The notes beneath the pieces were generated by a model that did not search any database, was not told the origin of the DNA, and saw only the letters and a list, made by a program, of their open reading frames with translations. The translations under genes were made by a program, and so were the position numbers. This document shows positions 17,443-25,677 of a DNA stretch of 64,000 bases, in pieces. How positions within the stretch are numbered: position 1 is the stretch's first letter; every line of letters starts with the position of its first letter. The DNA comes from Nitrososphaerota archaeon (lineage in GTDB: Archaea; Thermoproteota; Nitrososphaeria; Nitrososphaerales; JACPRH01). The DNA is taken from positions 1 to 64,000 of the forward strand of contig JAMCPI010000013.1 of assembly GCA_023379805.1 (NCBI GenBank). Direction: 5' to 3'.

Positions 17443-17928
17443 ATGCCTAAGCACAACTTCAAACCTAAGAAGAAAGAAAAAAGTAGCGGTAACACCTTTG
17501 CAATAATCTTTCTAGTTGTCATAGTGGCTGCAGGAGGAGGAATCTTCTACATGACCGCGACGAAAAGTCATGCCGACACCGGCAATATGAATCTCCCAAG
17601 CTATGCCTATACAACAGATCAAGTCACACAAGCCTACGTGGCCTCTGCAAAAATGAGTGATTTGTTCCAGTACATGCCCTGCTACTGCGGCTGCGCGGCG
17701 ATGGCCCACCCTGTTCCGCACAAGAACCTTCGCGACTGCTTCCATGACGAAAACGGCGTTTGGAACCAGCATGCAGCAGGATGCAGCACATGCGATGATA
17801 TTGCGCTAATAGTGTGGAATGAGATAAACGGGGGCAAAACACCAATTGAGGTTCGAAACCTGATAGATAAGCAGTATTCGAACGGCAATTTCCCACCATC
17901 AACCCCCACCCCGATGCCACCCGCGTAG
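17443..17928 (+). CDS. Membrane-anchored PCYCGC-motif protein
   Basis: A 161-residue protein with a Lys-rich N-terminus, one transmembrane helix (about 18-37) and an exported domain with PCYCGC at 79-84, followed by C99, HDENGVW, and C114/C117 (CSTC). This matches the PCYCGC domain family of unknown function, which in bacteria occurs as lipoproteins. Seven conserved Cys/His positions suggest metal or heme binding or thiol redox work outside the membrane; this is inference. The Pro-rich tail is unstructured. It is a single gene between the exporter operon and tRNA-Gln. Confidence 0.8.
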   Translation: MPKHNFKPKKKEKSSGNTFAIIFLVVIVAAGGGIFYMTATKSHADTGNMNLPSYAYTTDQVTQAYVASAKMSDLFQYMPCYCGCAAMAHPVPHKNLRDCFHDENGVWNQHAAGCSTCDDIALIVWNEINGGKTPIEVRNLIDKQYSNGNFPPSTPTPMPPA

Positions 17929-17938
17929 ACCCGTCTAC
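17925..17938. repeat. Compact inverted repeat after the PCYCGC gene
   Basis: GTAGAC-CC-GTCTAC spans the stop codon. It has no T-run; it may stabilise the 3' end or act as a weak terminator. Confidence 0.3.
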
Positions 17939-17983
17939 ACGTAGCGTCGGGGTGGCTACCCTCACTATCTACTTGAGAGAATA

Positions 17984-18100
17984 TGGTAGCCCGGGCCAGA
18001 TTCGAACTGGCGTCACCAGGTTTCTTCTCGCGTAGGATCCAGAGCCTGGTATCCCTAGCCCTATTTCTCTGGTGAAGTTTGGCCGCTAGACGACCGGGCT
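17984..18100 (-). tRNA. tRNA-Gln (anticodon CUG) with two introns
   Basis: Read on the minus strand: acceptor AGCCCGG pairs CCGGGCT, followed by A73 and an encoded CCA. The D stem is GTCT/GGAT, the anticodon stem CCAGG/CCTGG, the loop CTCTGGA (anticodon CTG), the variable loop TGAC, and the T stem GCCAG/CTGGC with loop TTCGAAT. To build this cloverleaf two inserts must be removed: 17 bases at 18022-18038, between positions 37 and 38 (the canonical archaeal site), and about 24 bases at 18055-18078, at the end of the D loop (near 21/22). Mature length without CCA is 73. Exact splice points of the second insert are my best fit, not proven. Confidence 0.85.
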
Positions 18101-18133
18101 ACCTGAGCCCTCATACATCTTCCGGGCTACCTG
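18094..18133. repeat. Direct repeat of the tRNA 5' end
   Basis: CCGGGCTACCTG occurs at 18094-18105, covering the tRNA 5' end and leader, and again at 18122-18133 in the upstream flank. Twelve identical bases 28 apart suggest a small duplication or a recombination scar. Confidence 0.5.
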
Positions 18134-18321
18134 CACCTACTAAACGGTCTTTTTAATTCTTTATGCGCTCCTTTGCCGCGAGTAAAATTAGTAATAATTA
18201 ACCGATATTACGTGTCCAGTGGTCAAAGTTAGGGCTAGCCGAACACGTCTTTTTTCATATATGCTCGCTAGTGTAGGCTCCGTGGCATCATTATGAATGA
18301 TGTCTGGACCTGTCCTGTTTG

Positions 18322-18720
18322 TTACGGTACTGGTTTACCGTGGATGAATATTCCAGATATTGAGGCAAGGTACGGGTCTGGATCAGGCTTGTCTCCGTCG
18401 AGTCTAAACAGGAAGCCTGCTCCGTCCCACATTATTTCTACGCAGAAGCTGTGTTTGCTGTTGTCGTAATTGTGACTGTAAAGTCTGATGGCTGGGTCAA
18501 CTCCTTCAGTCTCCTTTGTCAGCGACGGGAACTGACCCTCATATGCTGCTCTCAGATCCTTCGCTGTCAACTCGGCGTTCAGGTAGATTTTCAGTATGCT
18601 TCGAAGGAATTCGTTAAGGGCTTGCCGCTCTCTTCTAGGCATCTTATACGTTACAGCGGGTCGCAGTGTAAAATCCTCGACTTCTTTCTCCACACGATGC
18701 TGCCAAATATCCTCAGACAT
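18322..18720 (-). CDS. Hypothetical protein, 132 residues
   Basis: I do not recognise this protein. It begins MSEDIWQHRVEKEVEDF, has a Lys/Arg-rich helical N-terminal half (PRRERQALNEFLRSILKIYLN) and a more beta-rich C-terminal half (SFCVEIMWDGAGFLFRLDGD). No signal peptide or membrane helix is visible. A TATA-like AATTTTTAAGC lies about 30 bases before the ATG on the minus strand, supporting this start. It lies between tRNA-Gln and the aspartase gene. Confidence 0.65.
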   Translation of the reverse strand: MSEDIWQHRVEKEVEDFTLRPAVTYKMPRRERQALNEFLRSILKIYLNAELTAKDLRAAYEGQFPSLTKETEGVDPAIRLYSHNYDNSKHSFCVEIMWDGAGFLFRLDGDKPDPDPYLASISGIFIHGKPVP

Positions 18721-18844
18721 CGATTTATCCCTGTCGAGCTCTACTGCTTAAAAATTATCTGTCTAGCTTGGCTGTGGCCGGTCGTCAAGCAACAATCTAT
18801 CCATCTATCTTTGCAGGCTATTCGGAGTGTGCGGTCGTAATTTG

Positions 18845-20299
18845 CTAATTTCTGCGTCGCTCGGCTTTCCTTCTTCTTTCCTTGCTGCTCTTCTCTGTCC
18901 TGTGTTTAACGGGTGTCCCCGGTTTCGTCATGTTCACCGGATTCATGATTTTGCTAATTTCTTCTTCGGAAAGCACTCCCTCCTCCTGTATTACTTCGAT
19001 CAGAGTCTTTCCCTCTTTGAGCGCCCGCTTCACAATCTCTGATGCTTTGCAGTAGCCTATAATCGGGTTCAGGACGGTCGCTAAACCTAAGGTCGCCTCC
19101 GCATAATGTCTACACCTGTCTTCACTAGCCTCTATTCCATCGATGCAGCGGATTCGAGTCTGGTGGACTGCATTGGTCATAATGTTCATTGAGAACAGTA
19201 CGTCAAATATCATCACCGGCATCATGACGTTCAGCTCAAGCTGACCCGCCTGAACCGTCATTGAAACAGTAGCATCATTCCCGATCACCTGGAAGCAGAC
19301 CATGTTCAGCATCTCAAGCATCGAAGGATTCACTTTGCCCGGCATAATCGAGGAGCCTGCGGCAAGCGGTGGTAAACGCACCTCGGCTAAACCGGTCTTC
19401 GGCCCCGAGGATAACAACCTGAGATCGTTGGCGATTCGGGTTAGGTCGAGCGCGAGATCTCTAAGCGCCCCTGACATCTCAGATATGGCTGTCTGGCTCT
19501 GCATCGCTTCCCTAAGATCTTCAGCCGACCGTAGGTTCAAGCCTGTAGATCTGTTAAGCTCGGTCACCACCTCCTCTTGATAGCCTAACGGTGTGTTCAA
19601 CCCTGTCCCAACTGCGCTACCGCCGATTCCAATTTCTCTACAAGACTCGCCTGCTCTCTGAAGCTCGGCGCGACGCTTCCCAACCGCGACGCCGTAAGCG
19701 GTGAACTCCTGCCCTAAAGTTAGAGGCACCGCGTCTTGAAGATGGGTGCGGCCTGACTTTACGATGTTGTCGAACTCGCTGCCTTTACGTTTCAAGCTAT
19801 TTTCAAGAGCCTGCAACTCAGTCTCGAGATCTCTGAGGGTCAGGAGGATCGCGAGCCTCATCGCCGTGGGGAAGGTGTCGTTAGTTGACTGGCTCATGTT
19901 CACATGATCGTTCGGATGAACAGGCACATACTTTCCTTTCTCGGATCCAAGTAACTCGTTAGCCCTGTTAGCAAGAACCTCGTTACAGTTCATGTTGAAG
20001 GCAGTCCCTGCGCCCATCTGGAACACATCAACAGGGAACTGATCTCTCAACTTTCCGCTCAGAACTTCATCTGCAGCCTTTACTATCGCTTCGCCTAGGC
20101 TACGTTCAAGACGGCCTAGCCTCATGTTAGCTAAGGCGCAGCTCCTCTTCAGAATAATATACGCGTCGAGAAACTTTGGTTGAAGCCTGAGGCCGCTTAT
20201 CGCGAAATCTTGGATGACTCTCTGAGTCGTTATCCCATAATACGCCTGAGCCGGGATGCCAACCTCTCCTAACGCATCCTTCTCCACGCGTCTAGCCAT
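18845..20299 (-). CDS. aspA: Aspartate ammonia-lyase (aspartase/fumarase superfamily)
   Basis: A 484-residue class II fumarase/aspartase. It has QMGAGTAFNMNCNEVLAN (94-111), HPNDHVNMSQSTND (128-141), SGRTHLQDAVPLTLGQE (182-198) and the catalytic loop GSSIMPGKVNP (315-325). YYG near residue 20, VCFQVIGND and QAGQLELNVMMPV are closer to aspartase (L-aspartate to fumarate plus ammonia) than to fumarase C; fumarase remains possible. The C-terminus carries an unusual very basic tail (HRTEKSSKERRRKAERRRN), which may bind nucleic acid or be a linker. Probably monocistronic. Confidence 0.78.
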   Translation of the reverse strand: MARRVEKDALGEVGIPAQAYYGITTQRVIQDFAISGLRLQPKFLDAYIILKRSCALANMRLGRLERSLGEAIVKAADEVLSGKLRDQFPVDVFQMGAGTAFNMNCNEVLANRANELLGSEKGKYVPVHPNDHVNMSQSTNDTFPTAMRLAILLTLRDLETELQALENSLKRKGSEFDNIVKSGRTHLQDAVPLTLGQEFTAYGVAVGKRRAELQRAGESCREIGIGGSAVGTGLNTPLGYQEEVVTELNRSTGLNLRSAEDLREAMQSQTAISEMSGALRDLALDLTRIANDLRLLSSGPKTGLAEVRLPPLAAGSSIMPGKVNPSMLEMLNMVCFQVIGNDATVSMTVQAGQLELNVMMPVMIFDVLFSMNIMTNAVHQTRIRCIDGIEASEDRCRHYAEATLGLATVLNPIIGYCKASEIVKRALKEGKTLIEVIQEEGVLSEEEISKIMNPVNMTKPGTPVKHRTEKSSKERRRKAERRRN

Positions 20300-20476
20300 A
20301 GACGCCTATAAGCCCCCCTACCCTACTTTAGTCTTTCACGATTTACAGCCAACCCCTAACTCCACTTCAATCAGACACAGCCACTAGCATAATGGAAACG
20401 TGAACGCTAGCCGCATCTCCTCAATATGCAAATTAATTGGCCTTGAACAGAAATTCATAGCCTTACAAGTAACAGC

Positions 20477-20490
20477 TGAACATATGTTCA
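20477..20490. promoter_or_regulatory. Palindromic operator TGAACATATGTTCA (copy 1)
   Basis: A perfect 14-base palindrome about 40 bases upstream of the TATA box of the TrmB-like gene. The same 14 bases recur at 62974-62987 over the MNT start codon. A gapped palindrome GGCCG-GAA-CGGCC follows at 20497-20509. Confidence 0.55.
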
Positions 20491-20523
20491 CTTAATGGCC
20501 GGAACGGCCTATTTATGAGGCAG

Positions 20524-20532
20524 TTTATATAA
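20524..20532 (+). promoter_or_regulatory. TATA box of the TrmB-like gene
   Basis: TTATATAAA, a near-consensus archaeal TATA box, about 55 bases before the GTG start. This implies a leader of roughly 30 bases containing GGCGG just before the GTG. Confidence 0.6.
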
Positions 20533-20584
20533 ATATGTTTTACTAATAATTCTTAAGTATCTCCGAGATACCCTTGGCGGTCAA

Positions 20585-22237
20585 GTGTCCTACGAAGAGT
20601 TTCAACGACGACTCTCTGAGAACTGGCTAGACCCTAAAGAGGCCAGCGTCTATGTGATGCTAGCCAAATCAGGGTCACTGAAAGCTAGCGAAGTAGCTCG
20701 ACTCTGCGATATCCGCAGAATGGATACCTACCGGATTCTGAAGCGGCTTGAAACTAAAGGTATCGTGGAGACAGGTATGGGGCGGCCGATGAAGTTTCAG
20801 GCGGTTTCGCCTGAGAAGGCGTTTGACATGATGTTAAAGTCAGAGTCTGAGAAGATATCCACTATGCGTTCAGAGAAGAACTATCTTCTCTCTCTGTGGC
20901 CGACTCAACCTACCCTTGAGGAGGATCGTAAAAACTCCGGTAAGTTCAGGATTATTCAAGGCCGTGCTGAATATTTTAGCGCGATGCGGCGAGTCATAAC
21001 CTCTACCTGCAAGGAGGTGTCCATCGTCACAACTCAGAACGGTCTCTCACGCCTCTTCCACATCGGTTTCGATAAGGATCTGGAGGAAAAAGCGGCGACG
21101 GGGATATCGATCAGGATACTTTGCAGGTTAGCTGAAGGTGAAACGGAGGCGGTGGATCGCTTCGCATCAATCGTTAACCTCCGCTACCTAAACAGTCCGT
21201 TGAACACCCAAATTATGCTGGCAGACGGTTTACACGCTATAGTAAGCACCGCCCTAGACGACTCTATGAGCCTTAGCTCAGAGAAGGACACCAACATCTG
21301 GACAAACAGCCTTGATCAAATAGATATCTTCCAAGTTCTCTTTGAAGAGCTTTGGCACAATTCGCTTGATCTTAAGACTGCTCGAGTATTGACGAAAACA
21401 GGCGCAATCTCCCCGGCTCTGCGTAGACTTGTAGGCCACGCTGCAGCTAACACCTTTACTCAGGAGGCTCTGAGGTCAGCTAAAGCCTCGGTTACAATCA
21501 TGACCCGCTCGATCACGCTGAGCCGGCTCTTCAAAGATGAGTACCTTTCTCTATTGAAGGAAGCCCGTCTAAGAGGTGTTAGAATACGGGTAATGACGAC
21601 TATGAGAGGTGAGGACATAGGCTTTGTAAACGATATAAGCAAACACTTCGACCTTAGGGCAACCGATATCGAGCCTACAATGAATCTCTTGCTGATAGAT
21701 CAGACCGTCTTCATCGGAACTAAACCCTTAATCAGCGGTGAATCACCACTTCAACAGGAGACAATCTACATCAGCGAATCCGCTTACGCTTCACTAATCG
21801 ACCAGTTTCTTGACATCGCGTGGGGCCGTGCCGATAGCGTCGCCCCTATGCTGCACTCTATGGAGTGGATTGAACACACCAATGTGATCCTGCAGAGAGC
21901 AGCCGAGATACTTAACACAAAAGGTGTCTCGGCCGAGACCCCCGGCATGGTCAGAGGTTCTTCGTCCCTCGAATACACCTTCTCGCTCGTAGCCCGGAAA
22001 AAAAGTGACCCTAGAGGCGTTGTAGTGGAGCGCTGCGGCGACTCACAGAAGATTATGTCAATCTACGCGAAGACCGTGGACTGTGATGTCCAAAGAACAA
22101 TCCTGTTAACTCCACCCGACTTTCAGGAGGAGGCGTCGAAGCTAGCCTCTTTCTTCAGCATGAAAGTCCTTTCACTAGCTCGCACAGATAAGGATCACGA
22201 GAAAATAGCTGAAGCGGTCATCGACGGCTTTTCCTAG
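20585..22237 (+). CDS. TrmB-like transcriptional regulator, long form
   Basis: A 550-residue protein that starts with GTG. Residues 10-80 form a TrmB winged helix (LDPKEASVYVMLAKSGSLKASEVARLCDIRRMDTYRILKRLETKGIVE). The remainder appears to hold two related PLD-like/TrmB effector regions, one around 120-250 (RIIQGRAEYFSAMRRVITSTCKEVSIVTT) and one around 285-410 (LRSAKASVTIMTRSITLSRLFKDEYLSLLKEARLRGVRIRV), plus a third C-terminal domain. TrmB proteins of 260-350 residues sense sugars; the length here implies a duplication. The gene is alone, preceded by the palindrome at 20477. Confidence 0.75.
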   Translation: MSYEEFQRRLSENWLDPKEASVYVMLAKSGSLKASEVARLCDIRRMDTYRILKRLETKGIVETGMGRPMKFQAVSPEKAFDMMLKSESEKISTMRSEKNYLLSLWPTQPTLEEDRKNSGKFRIIQGRAEYFSAMRRVITSTCKEVSIVTTQNGLSRLFHIGFDKDLEEKAATGISIRILCRLAEGETEAVDRFASIVNLRYLNSPLNTQIMLADGLHAIVSTALDDSMSLSSEKDTNIWTNSLDQIDIFQVLFEELWHNSLDLKTARVLTKTGAISPALRRLVGHAAANTFTQEALRSAKASVTIMTRSITLSRLFKDEYLSLLKEARLRGVRIRVMTTMRGEDIGFVNDISKHFDLRATDIEPTMNLLLIDQTVFIGTKPLISGESPLQQETIYISESAYASLIDQFLDIAWGRADSVAPMLHSMEWIEHTNVILQRAAEILNTKGVSAETPGMVRGSSSLEYTFSLVARKKSDPRGVVVERCGDSQKIMSIYAKTVDCDVQRTILLTPPDFQEEASKLASFFSMKVLSLARTDKDHEKIAEAVIDGFS

Positions 22238-22284
22238 CTTAGGTTGAGCTTCTTTGAAGCTGGGTGTAAAACAGCCTAGCTTGG

Positions 22285-22671
22285 TTAAAAGCCGGCGAAG
22301 GGTTTAGACCGCTCGATGTTGTCACCGGTCAGTACACCCTCTATCTTCTCGTAATTGTATATTGTTGATAGCCCAGTTTCTGAGATGGCGTAGAGGGGGC
22401 CGCTTGAGTCATCAATCTCGGTTATCATCTTCAGTTTCATCAGGTGATCAAGATTTTTCTTCAGCTCCACCCATGAAAGGTTTGCCTTGTACATGATGTG
22501 TGTCTGCTTGATTGGGCCATGTCTCGAAACGACCCGCAATATGTCCAAGTATCTCTCTATGCGAGATCTCCTGATGACTGCGCTCTTGCTCTTCATTCTG
22601 TGCAGGCCTAATCCAGTGATGTCCTCTGCCTGGGTTGTCTGAACTAACCTGCTGCCTGTGCTCCGGGTCAT
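22285..22671 (-). CDS. Winged-helix DNA-binding protein
   Basis: A 128-residue protein with the archaeal winged-helix pattern RSRIERYLDILRVVSRHGPIKQTHIMYKANLSWVELKKNLDHLMKLKMI, then a wing-like YAISETGLSTIYNYEKIEG. Similarity begins around residue 26 (MKSKSAVIRR), an alternative start at 22596. A TATA-like TTTAAATC at 22693-22700 places the transcript start near 22671 and so supports the longer form, leaderless. Probably a local transcription factor; target unknown. Confidence 0.75.
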   Translation of the reverse strand: MTRSTGSRLVQTTQAEDITGLGLHRMKSKSAVIRRSRIERYLDILRVVSRHGPIKQTHIMYKANLSWVELKKNLDHLMKLKMITEIDDSSGPLYAISETGLSTIYNYEKIEGVLTGDNIERSKPFAGF

Positions 22672-22819
22672 AGGTTTAGTCTAGCTGCGCTGTTTAAATC
22701 AAGCTTTGTTAGTTCCAAAAGTTACAAACAGGTCGAGGCTGAAGATAAGTGAATTTGTGCTCTAGATTATACTTAGCAAATGATTATAACTTCCAGAAAG
22801 GCTTTGCTGATTGGTTCTT

Positions 22820-23335
22820 ATGAGTCAGAAGCAACAAGTTGAGGAAAAGGGGGAGACAACTACTCTCCTTAGACAGCTTCGAGAAGAATGTGCTCAGATA
22901 TACGAGCTTTCAGTTGAGGAGCAGGGCCTAATTCATCAGCTCTGCGAGATGCTGAGTGAAGTTCAGTCATTCTTCAGAATAGGTATCAAGATTTCGCCTT
23001 CTCTGTTCCCGTCGACTGTTGAGGTGAAGCAGGCAATACTGAGCGTCAGCGGCGACATTGTGCTGATTAAGCATGATTTAATCGAGTCTCAACCCCTATA
23101 CAAGTTCGATTCAACGACCGTAGTCGAGGTGCTCAGCGAGGCTGCTGATGAGCTCAACAAGTACGCTAAAGGCTTCCGGTCAGGCATCTCTAACAGAATC
23201 AGCCTGATGGAGACCTTGGTGAAGGAGCTGAAACGGCTTCACGACCTGAACAAGATGCATTCAGAAGAAGTAGCTCCAGACCAGTACCCAATGCAAGGAA
23301 TTGCGAGCGACGACCTCGAAAACTCCCCGAGATAG
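22820..23335 (+). CDS. Uncharacterised helical (coiled-coil) protein
   Basis: I do not recognise this family. It begins MSQKQQVEEKGETTTLL; the frame is open to a TTG at 22811, but the ATG at 22820 is preferred. The sequence is almost all amphipathic helix (LLRQLREECAQIYELSVEEQGLIHQLCEMLSEVQSFF and VVEVLSEAADELNKYAKGF..SLMETLVKELKRL), suggesting a coiled-coil or four-helix bundle. No signal peptide. The next gene starts 14 bases after its stop, so the two are cotranscribed. Confidence 0.6.
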   Translation: MSQKQQVEEKGETTTLLRQLREECAQIYELSVEEQGLIHQLCEMLSEVQSFFRIGIKISPSLFPSTVEVKQAILSVSGDIVLIKHDLIESQPLYKFDSTTVVEVLSEAADELNKYAKGFRSGISNRISLMETLVKELKRLHDLNKMHSEEVAPDQYPMQGIASDDLENSPR

Positions 23336-23349
23336 AGGCGTTCCCATAG

Positions 23350-23859
23350 ATGGACACGGGTGTCGTCCTCACCTTCGGCTCCCTGCAGGATCTCTCAGAT
23401 TTTCTCGAAGAGGATATTGAGCGAAGTAAACGGTTGATCAACAGCTACAACGAGCGGCTAGGTGTTCTCCTACGTTCAAATGAGCCTAAGGATGCTCCTA
23501 AAAAGGCAAAGCAAGGCGAGCAGGGTGGTCGATGGATACCTTACGGTCGATTGCTGCTTTACGGAGGTGCAAGCCGAAAAGGCGAAGCGGAGTTACTCTT
23601 CGAGACCGTGGATGAACTGAAAACGAGAGTACGTTATCTAGAAGAGGCTCGTCAGGCCACGGGAAACCTGAGCAAAGTAGGCCTAGGTGAAGCTCCCATC
23701 TATCTGGTGCAGTTCAAAGCCGGTTTACCGCATAGAGTAGTCGTCATTAACCCAACCGAGTCTGATCGACCCAAGCTGAAGTATGAAGCTGAGCTAGTGA
23801 TACGGTCTAAGAGTGGACCAGCAGCGGCGGATCAATCTCAGCAGATATTAACCAGCTAA
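23350..23859 (+). CDS. Uncharacterised protein cotranscribed with the helical protein
   Basis: A 169-residue protein of unknown family. The N-terminal third is helical (SLQDLSDFLEEDIERSKRLINSYNERLGVLL), followed by a Lys/Gln-rich linker, then RWIPYGRLLLYGGASRKGEAELLFETVDELKTRVRYLEEA and a beta-rich C-terminal part (APIYLVQFKAGLPHRVVVINP). Cytosolic. It ends 46 bases before the convergent VWA gene. With its partner it may serve the MoxR/VWA module, but only position supports this. Confidence 0.6.
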   Translation: MDTGVVLTFGSLQDLSDFLEEDIERSKRLINSYNERLGVLLRSNEPKDAPKKAKQGEQGGRWIPYGRLLLYGGASRKGEAELLFETVDELKTRVRYLEEARQATGNLSKVGLGEAPIYLVQFKAGLPHRVVVINPTESDRPKLKYEAELVIRSKSGPAAADQSQQILTS

Positions 23860-23905
23860 TTAGCCGAAATAGTAGCCAAAATAGCTTACTAGCACGTTAA
23901 AACTG

Positions 23906-25660
23906 CTACATGCAGGACTGCATTTCAAAATACATCTTTACGAACTGCTTCATCAGTTCAGCTGCACCATCGATAGAGCAGCTGGGGTTGGGCTTGAATA
24001 TTTGCTTGACCTTCTGGTTCCCCAACCCGATAACTACAGGAGTAACGTTGGATGCTCTCGCCTTCGCGAAACTGTCCTTGAGTCTCTGCTCGATACCGGG
24101 GTAACCTAGAGGTACGCCGTCTGTGACGAGAAGAAGAACCTTGACGTCTTCACCGGTCTTCGCCAACGCTTTGGTGGTCAGCTCAACAGCGTCAGGGATG
24201 TATGATAATCCGCTGTGTTTGAGTCCACCGATCTTTGCTCGTGACTTGTTCGAGTAAGGCTCGTAGAAGTCTTTAACGATTTGATATGTGTCGTTAAAGG
24301 CGAAAAGGCCCCACGAGTTGGGGCTTGATACTAGGTCTTTAGCTACCTCTGCGAGGCATACCGCGATTGATCTAACATCTAATTCGAACATTCTCAGGCT
24401 TAAGCTGGCATCGACAAGTATTGCCCAAGCCTCGCTCTTCTGAAGCACCTCCTCCTTCATGAATATGTCATTCCTAGCGCTCTGGCTGGCAATTACCTGT
24501 ATGGCCGCTTGGAGATCTAGGGCTCCAGCCTCTTCAAGAGGGTTGTCATCTTGAACCTGCTTTATCTTTCTCGTTTCATCAAGTATTCTACGGATTGCAC
24601 CTGCTAAGATGCCGCGTGTCCTGATGTATTCAGAGTAGTCTTCAGCTGGTATCACGTAAGATCTGAAGTTTAATCCGGCGCCCATCTCGTTGTACTGCTT
24701 CAATGCCTTTTCTACTCGGCCGCTGTTGACAAACTCTACGTCAAAGATTCTGTCTGCTTCTTCCTTGAAACCGGTCTGCTCCTTCATAAATTCCTCTTCA
24801 ACAACATTTAGATCCATTCGGCTGTATGATACTTTTAACACATCAATGTGATTCTCCTCGAAAGAGAATGGTGAATTGAAGAGGCTGTTTCCACCCCAGT
24901 AATCACAGTAGGGAGGTGAAGGTGTCTCCAGCGGAGAGTCTTTGCCGTGAAGAATCTCCCATATTTTGGAAGCGGCTTCTAATCTGTCCTGCTCGGTCGC
25001 TCGCGGTGGGAGCCGCCCCTTAGAACCAGGTTTGCTCTCCTCACCTTCTCTTGCTTCGAACCACTTGCCAATAGATCTCTCTAAATCAGCAAGTATATTC
25101 ATAATGTTCTCGGCGTCCTTAGATGTCTCAAGAGCGGCTCCTTTGCAGCTGCCTATTAGCTGACGCGACAGTACATCCTGATGCAGTGCGAGGCCATGCG
25201 GTATCTCTTGATCACCGGCGCCGCGCAGCCTTACGTAGGAATTTGCGTTCGCATATGCAATAACTGAGCGCAGGCCTGGCCAGTAAGCTCTAAGGTAGGC
25301 ATCTACAGCTGCGTCCTCAACTAGGCTCTTCGCGAACCCCGCGAGGTACCTGTCTTTCTTGCGGGACCATTTTTCGTAAATCGTGAAGTCTGAGGCGACG
25401 ACGTGTATCCCTAGGTGATAAACTGAGGCGGTGAACATCTGTAGAAGTGGTGCCCGCTCATCTTCGGGAAACTCTGCCCCGTGGAGCAGGAATGCCCCGG
25501 TCTTTATCTTCACAGGCTTGGGCAGTATTATCTTGTAGCCGTTCTCGTTTCGCAGCAGGCGTGGGTGTTCCTCTTGGCTTGAGAGGAGTAGCTTGAGATC
25601 AGCCGGGCTCTTCTGTGTGATTTCGAAGAGACGAGTTGATGCGTAGTCGTAGAAGCTCAT
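23906..25660 (-). CDS. VWA-domain protein, NorD/CbbO-like partner of MoxR
   Basis: A 584-residue cytosolic protein. The C-terminal von Willebrand A domain begins WAILVDASLS with MIDAS residues D417, S419 and S421, followed by VLLLVTDGVPLGYPG. The N-terminal 400 residues include a Gly/Pro-rich charged linker (200-225) and metallochaperone-like helical regions as in NorD/CbbO. It follows the MoxR ATPase gene with an 18-base gap, so the two form a MoxR-VWA pair. Such pairs insert cofactors or remodel client enzymes. No obvious client enzyme is in the operon. Confidence 0.8.
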   Translation of the reverse strand: MSFYDYASTRLFEITQKSPADLKLLLSSQEEHPRLLRNENGYKIILPKPVKIKTGAFLLHGAEFPEDERAPLLQMFTASVYHLGIHVVASDFTIYEKWSRKKDRYLAGFAKSLVEDAAVDAYLRAYWPGLRSVIAYANANSYVRLRGAGDQEIPHGLALHQDVLSRQLIGSCKGAALETSKDAENIMNILADLERSIGKWFEAREGEESKPGSKGRLPPRATEQDRLEAASKIWEILHGKDSPLETPSPPYCDYWGGNSLFNSPFSFEENHIDVLKVSYSRMDLNVVEEEFMKEQTGFKEEADRIFDVEFVNSGRVEKALKQYNEMGAGLNFRSYVIPAEDYSEYIRTRGILAGAIRRILDETRKIKQVQDDNPLEEAGALDLQAAIQVIASQSARNDIFMKEEVLQKSEAWAILVDASLSLRMFELDVRSIAVCLAEVAKDLVSSPNSWGLFAFNDTYQIVKDFYEPYSNKSRAKIGGLKHSGLSYIPDAVELTTKALAKTGEDVKVLLLVTDGVPLGYPGIEQRLKDSFAKARASNVTPVVIGLGNQKVKQIFKPNPSCSIDGAAELMKQFVKMYFEMQSCM

Positions 25661-25677
25661 AGGAGATGCACCGGGTC

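Noticed and set aside
18293..18469. Plus-strand ORF beginning MNDVWTCPVCYGTGLPW, resembling a DnaJ-like CxxCxGxG motif
   Set aside because: It is mostly antisense to the 132-residue gene and loses any family resemblance after 20 residues.
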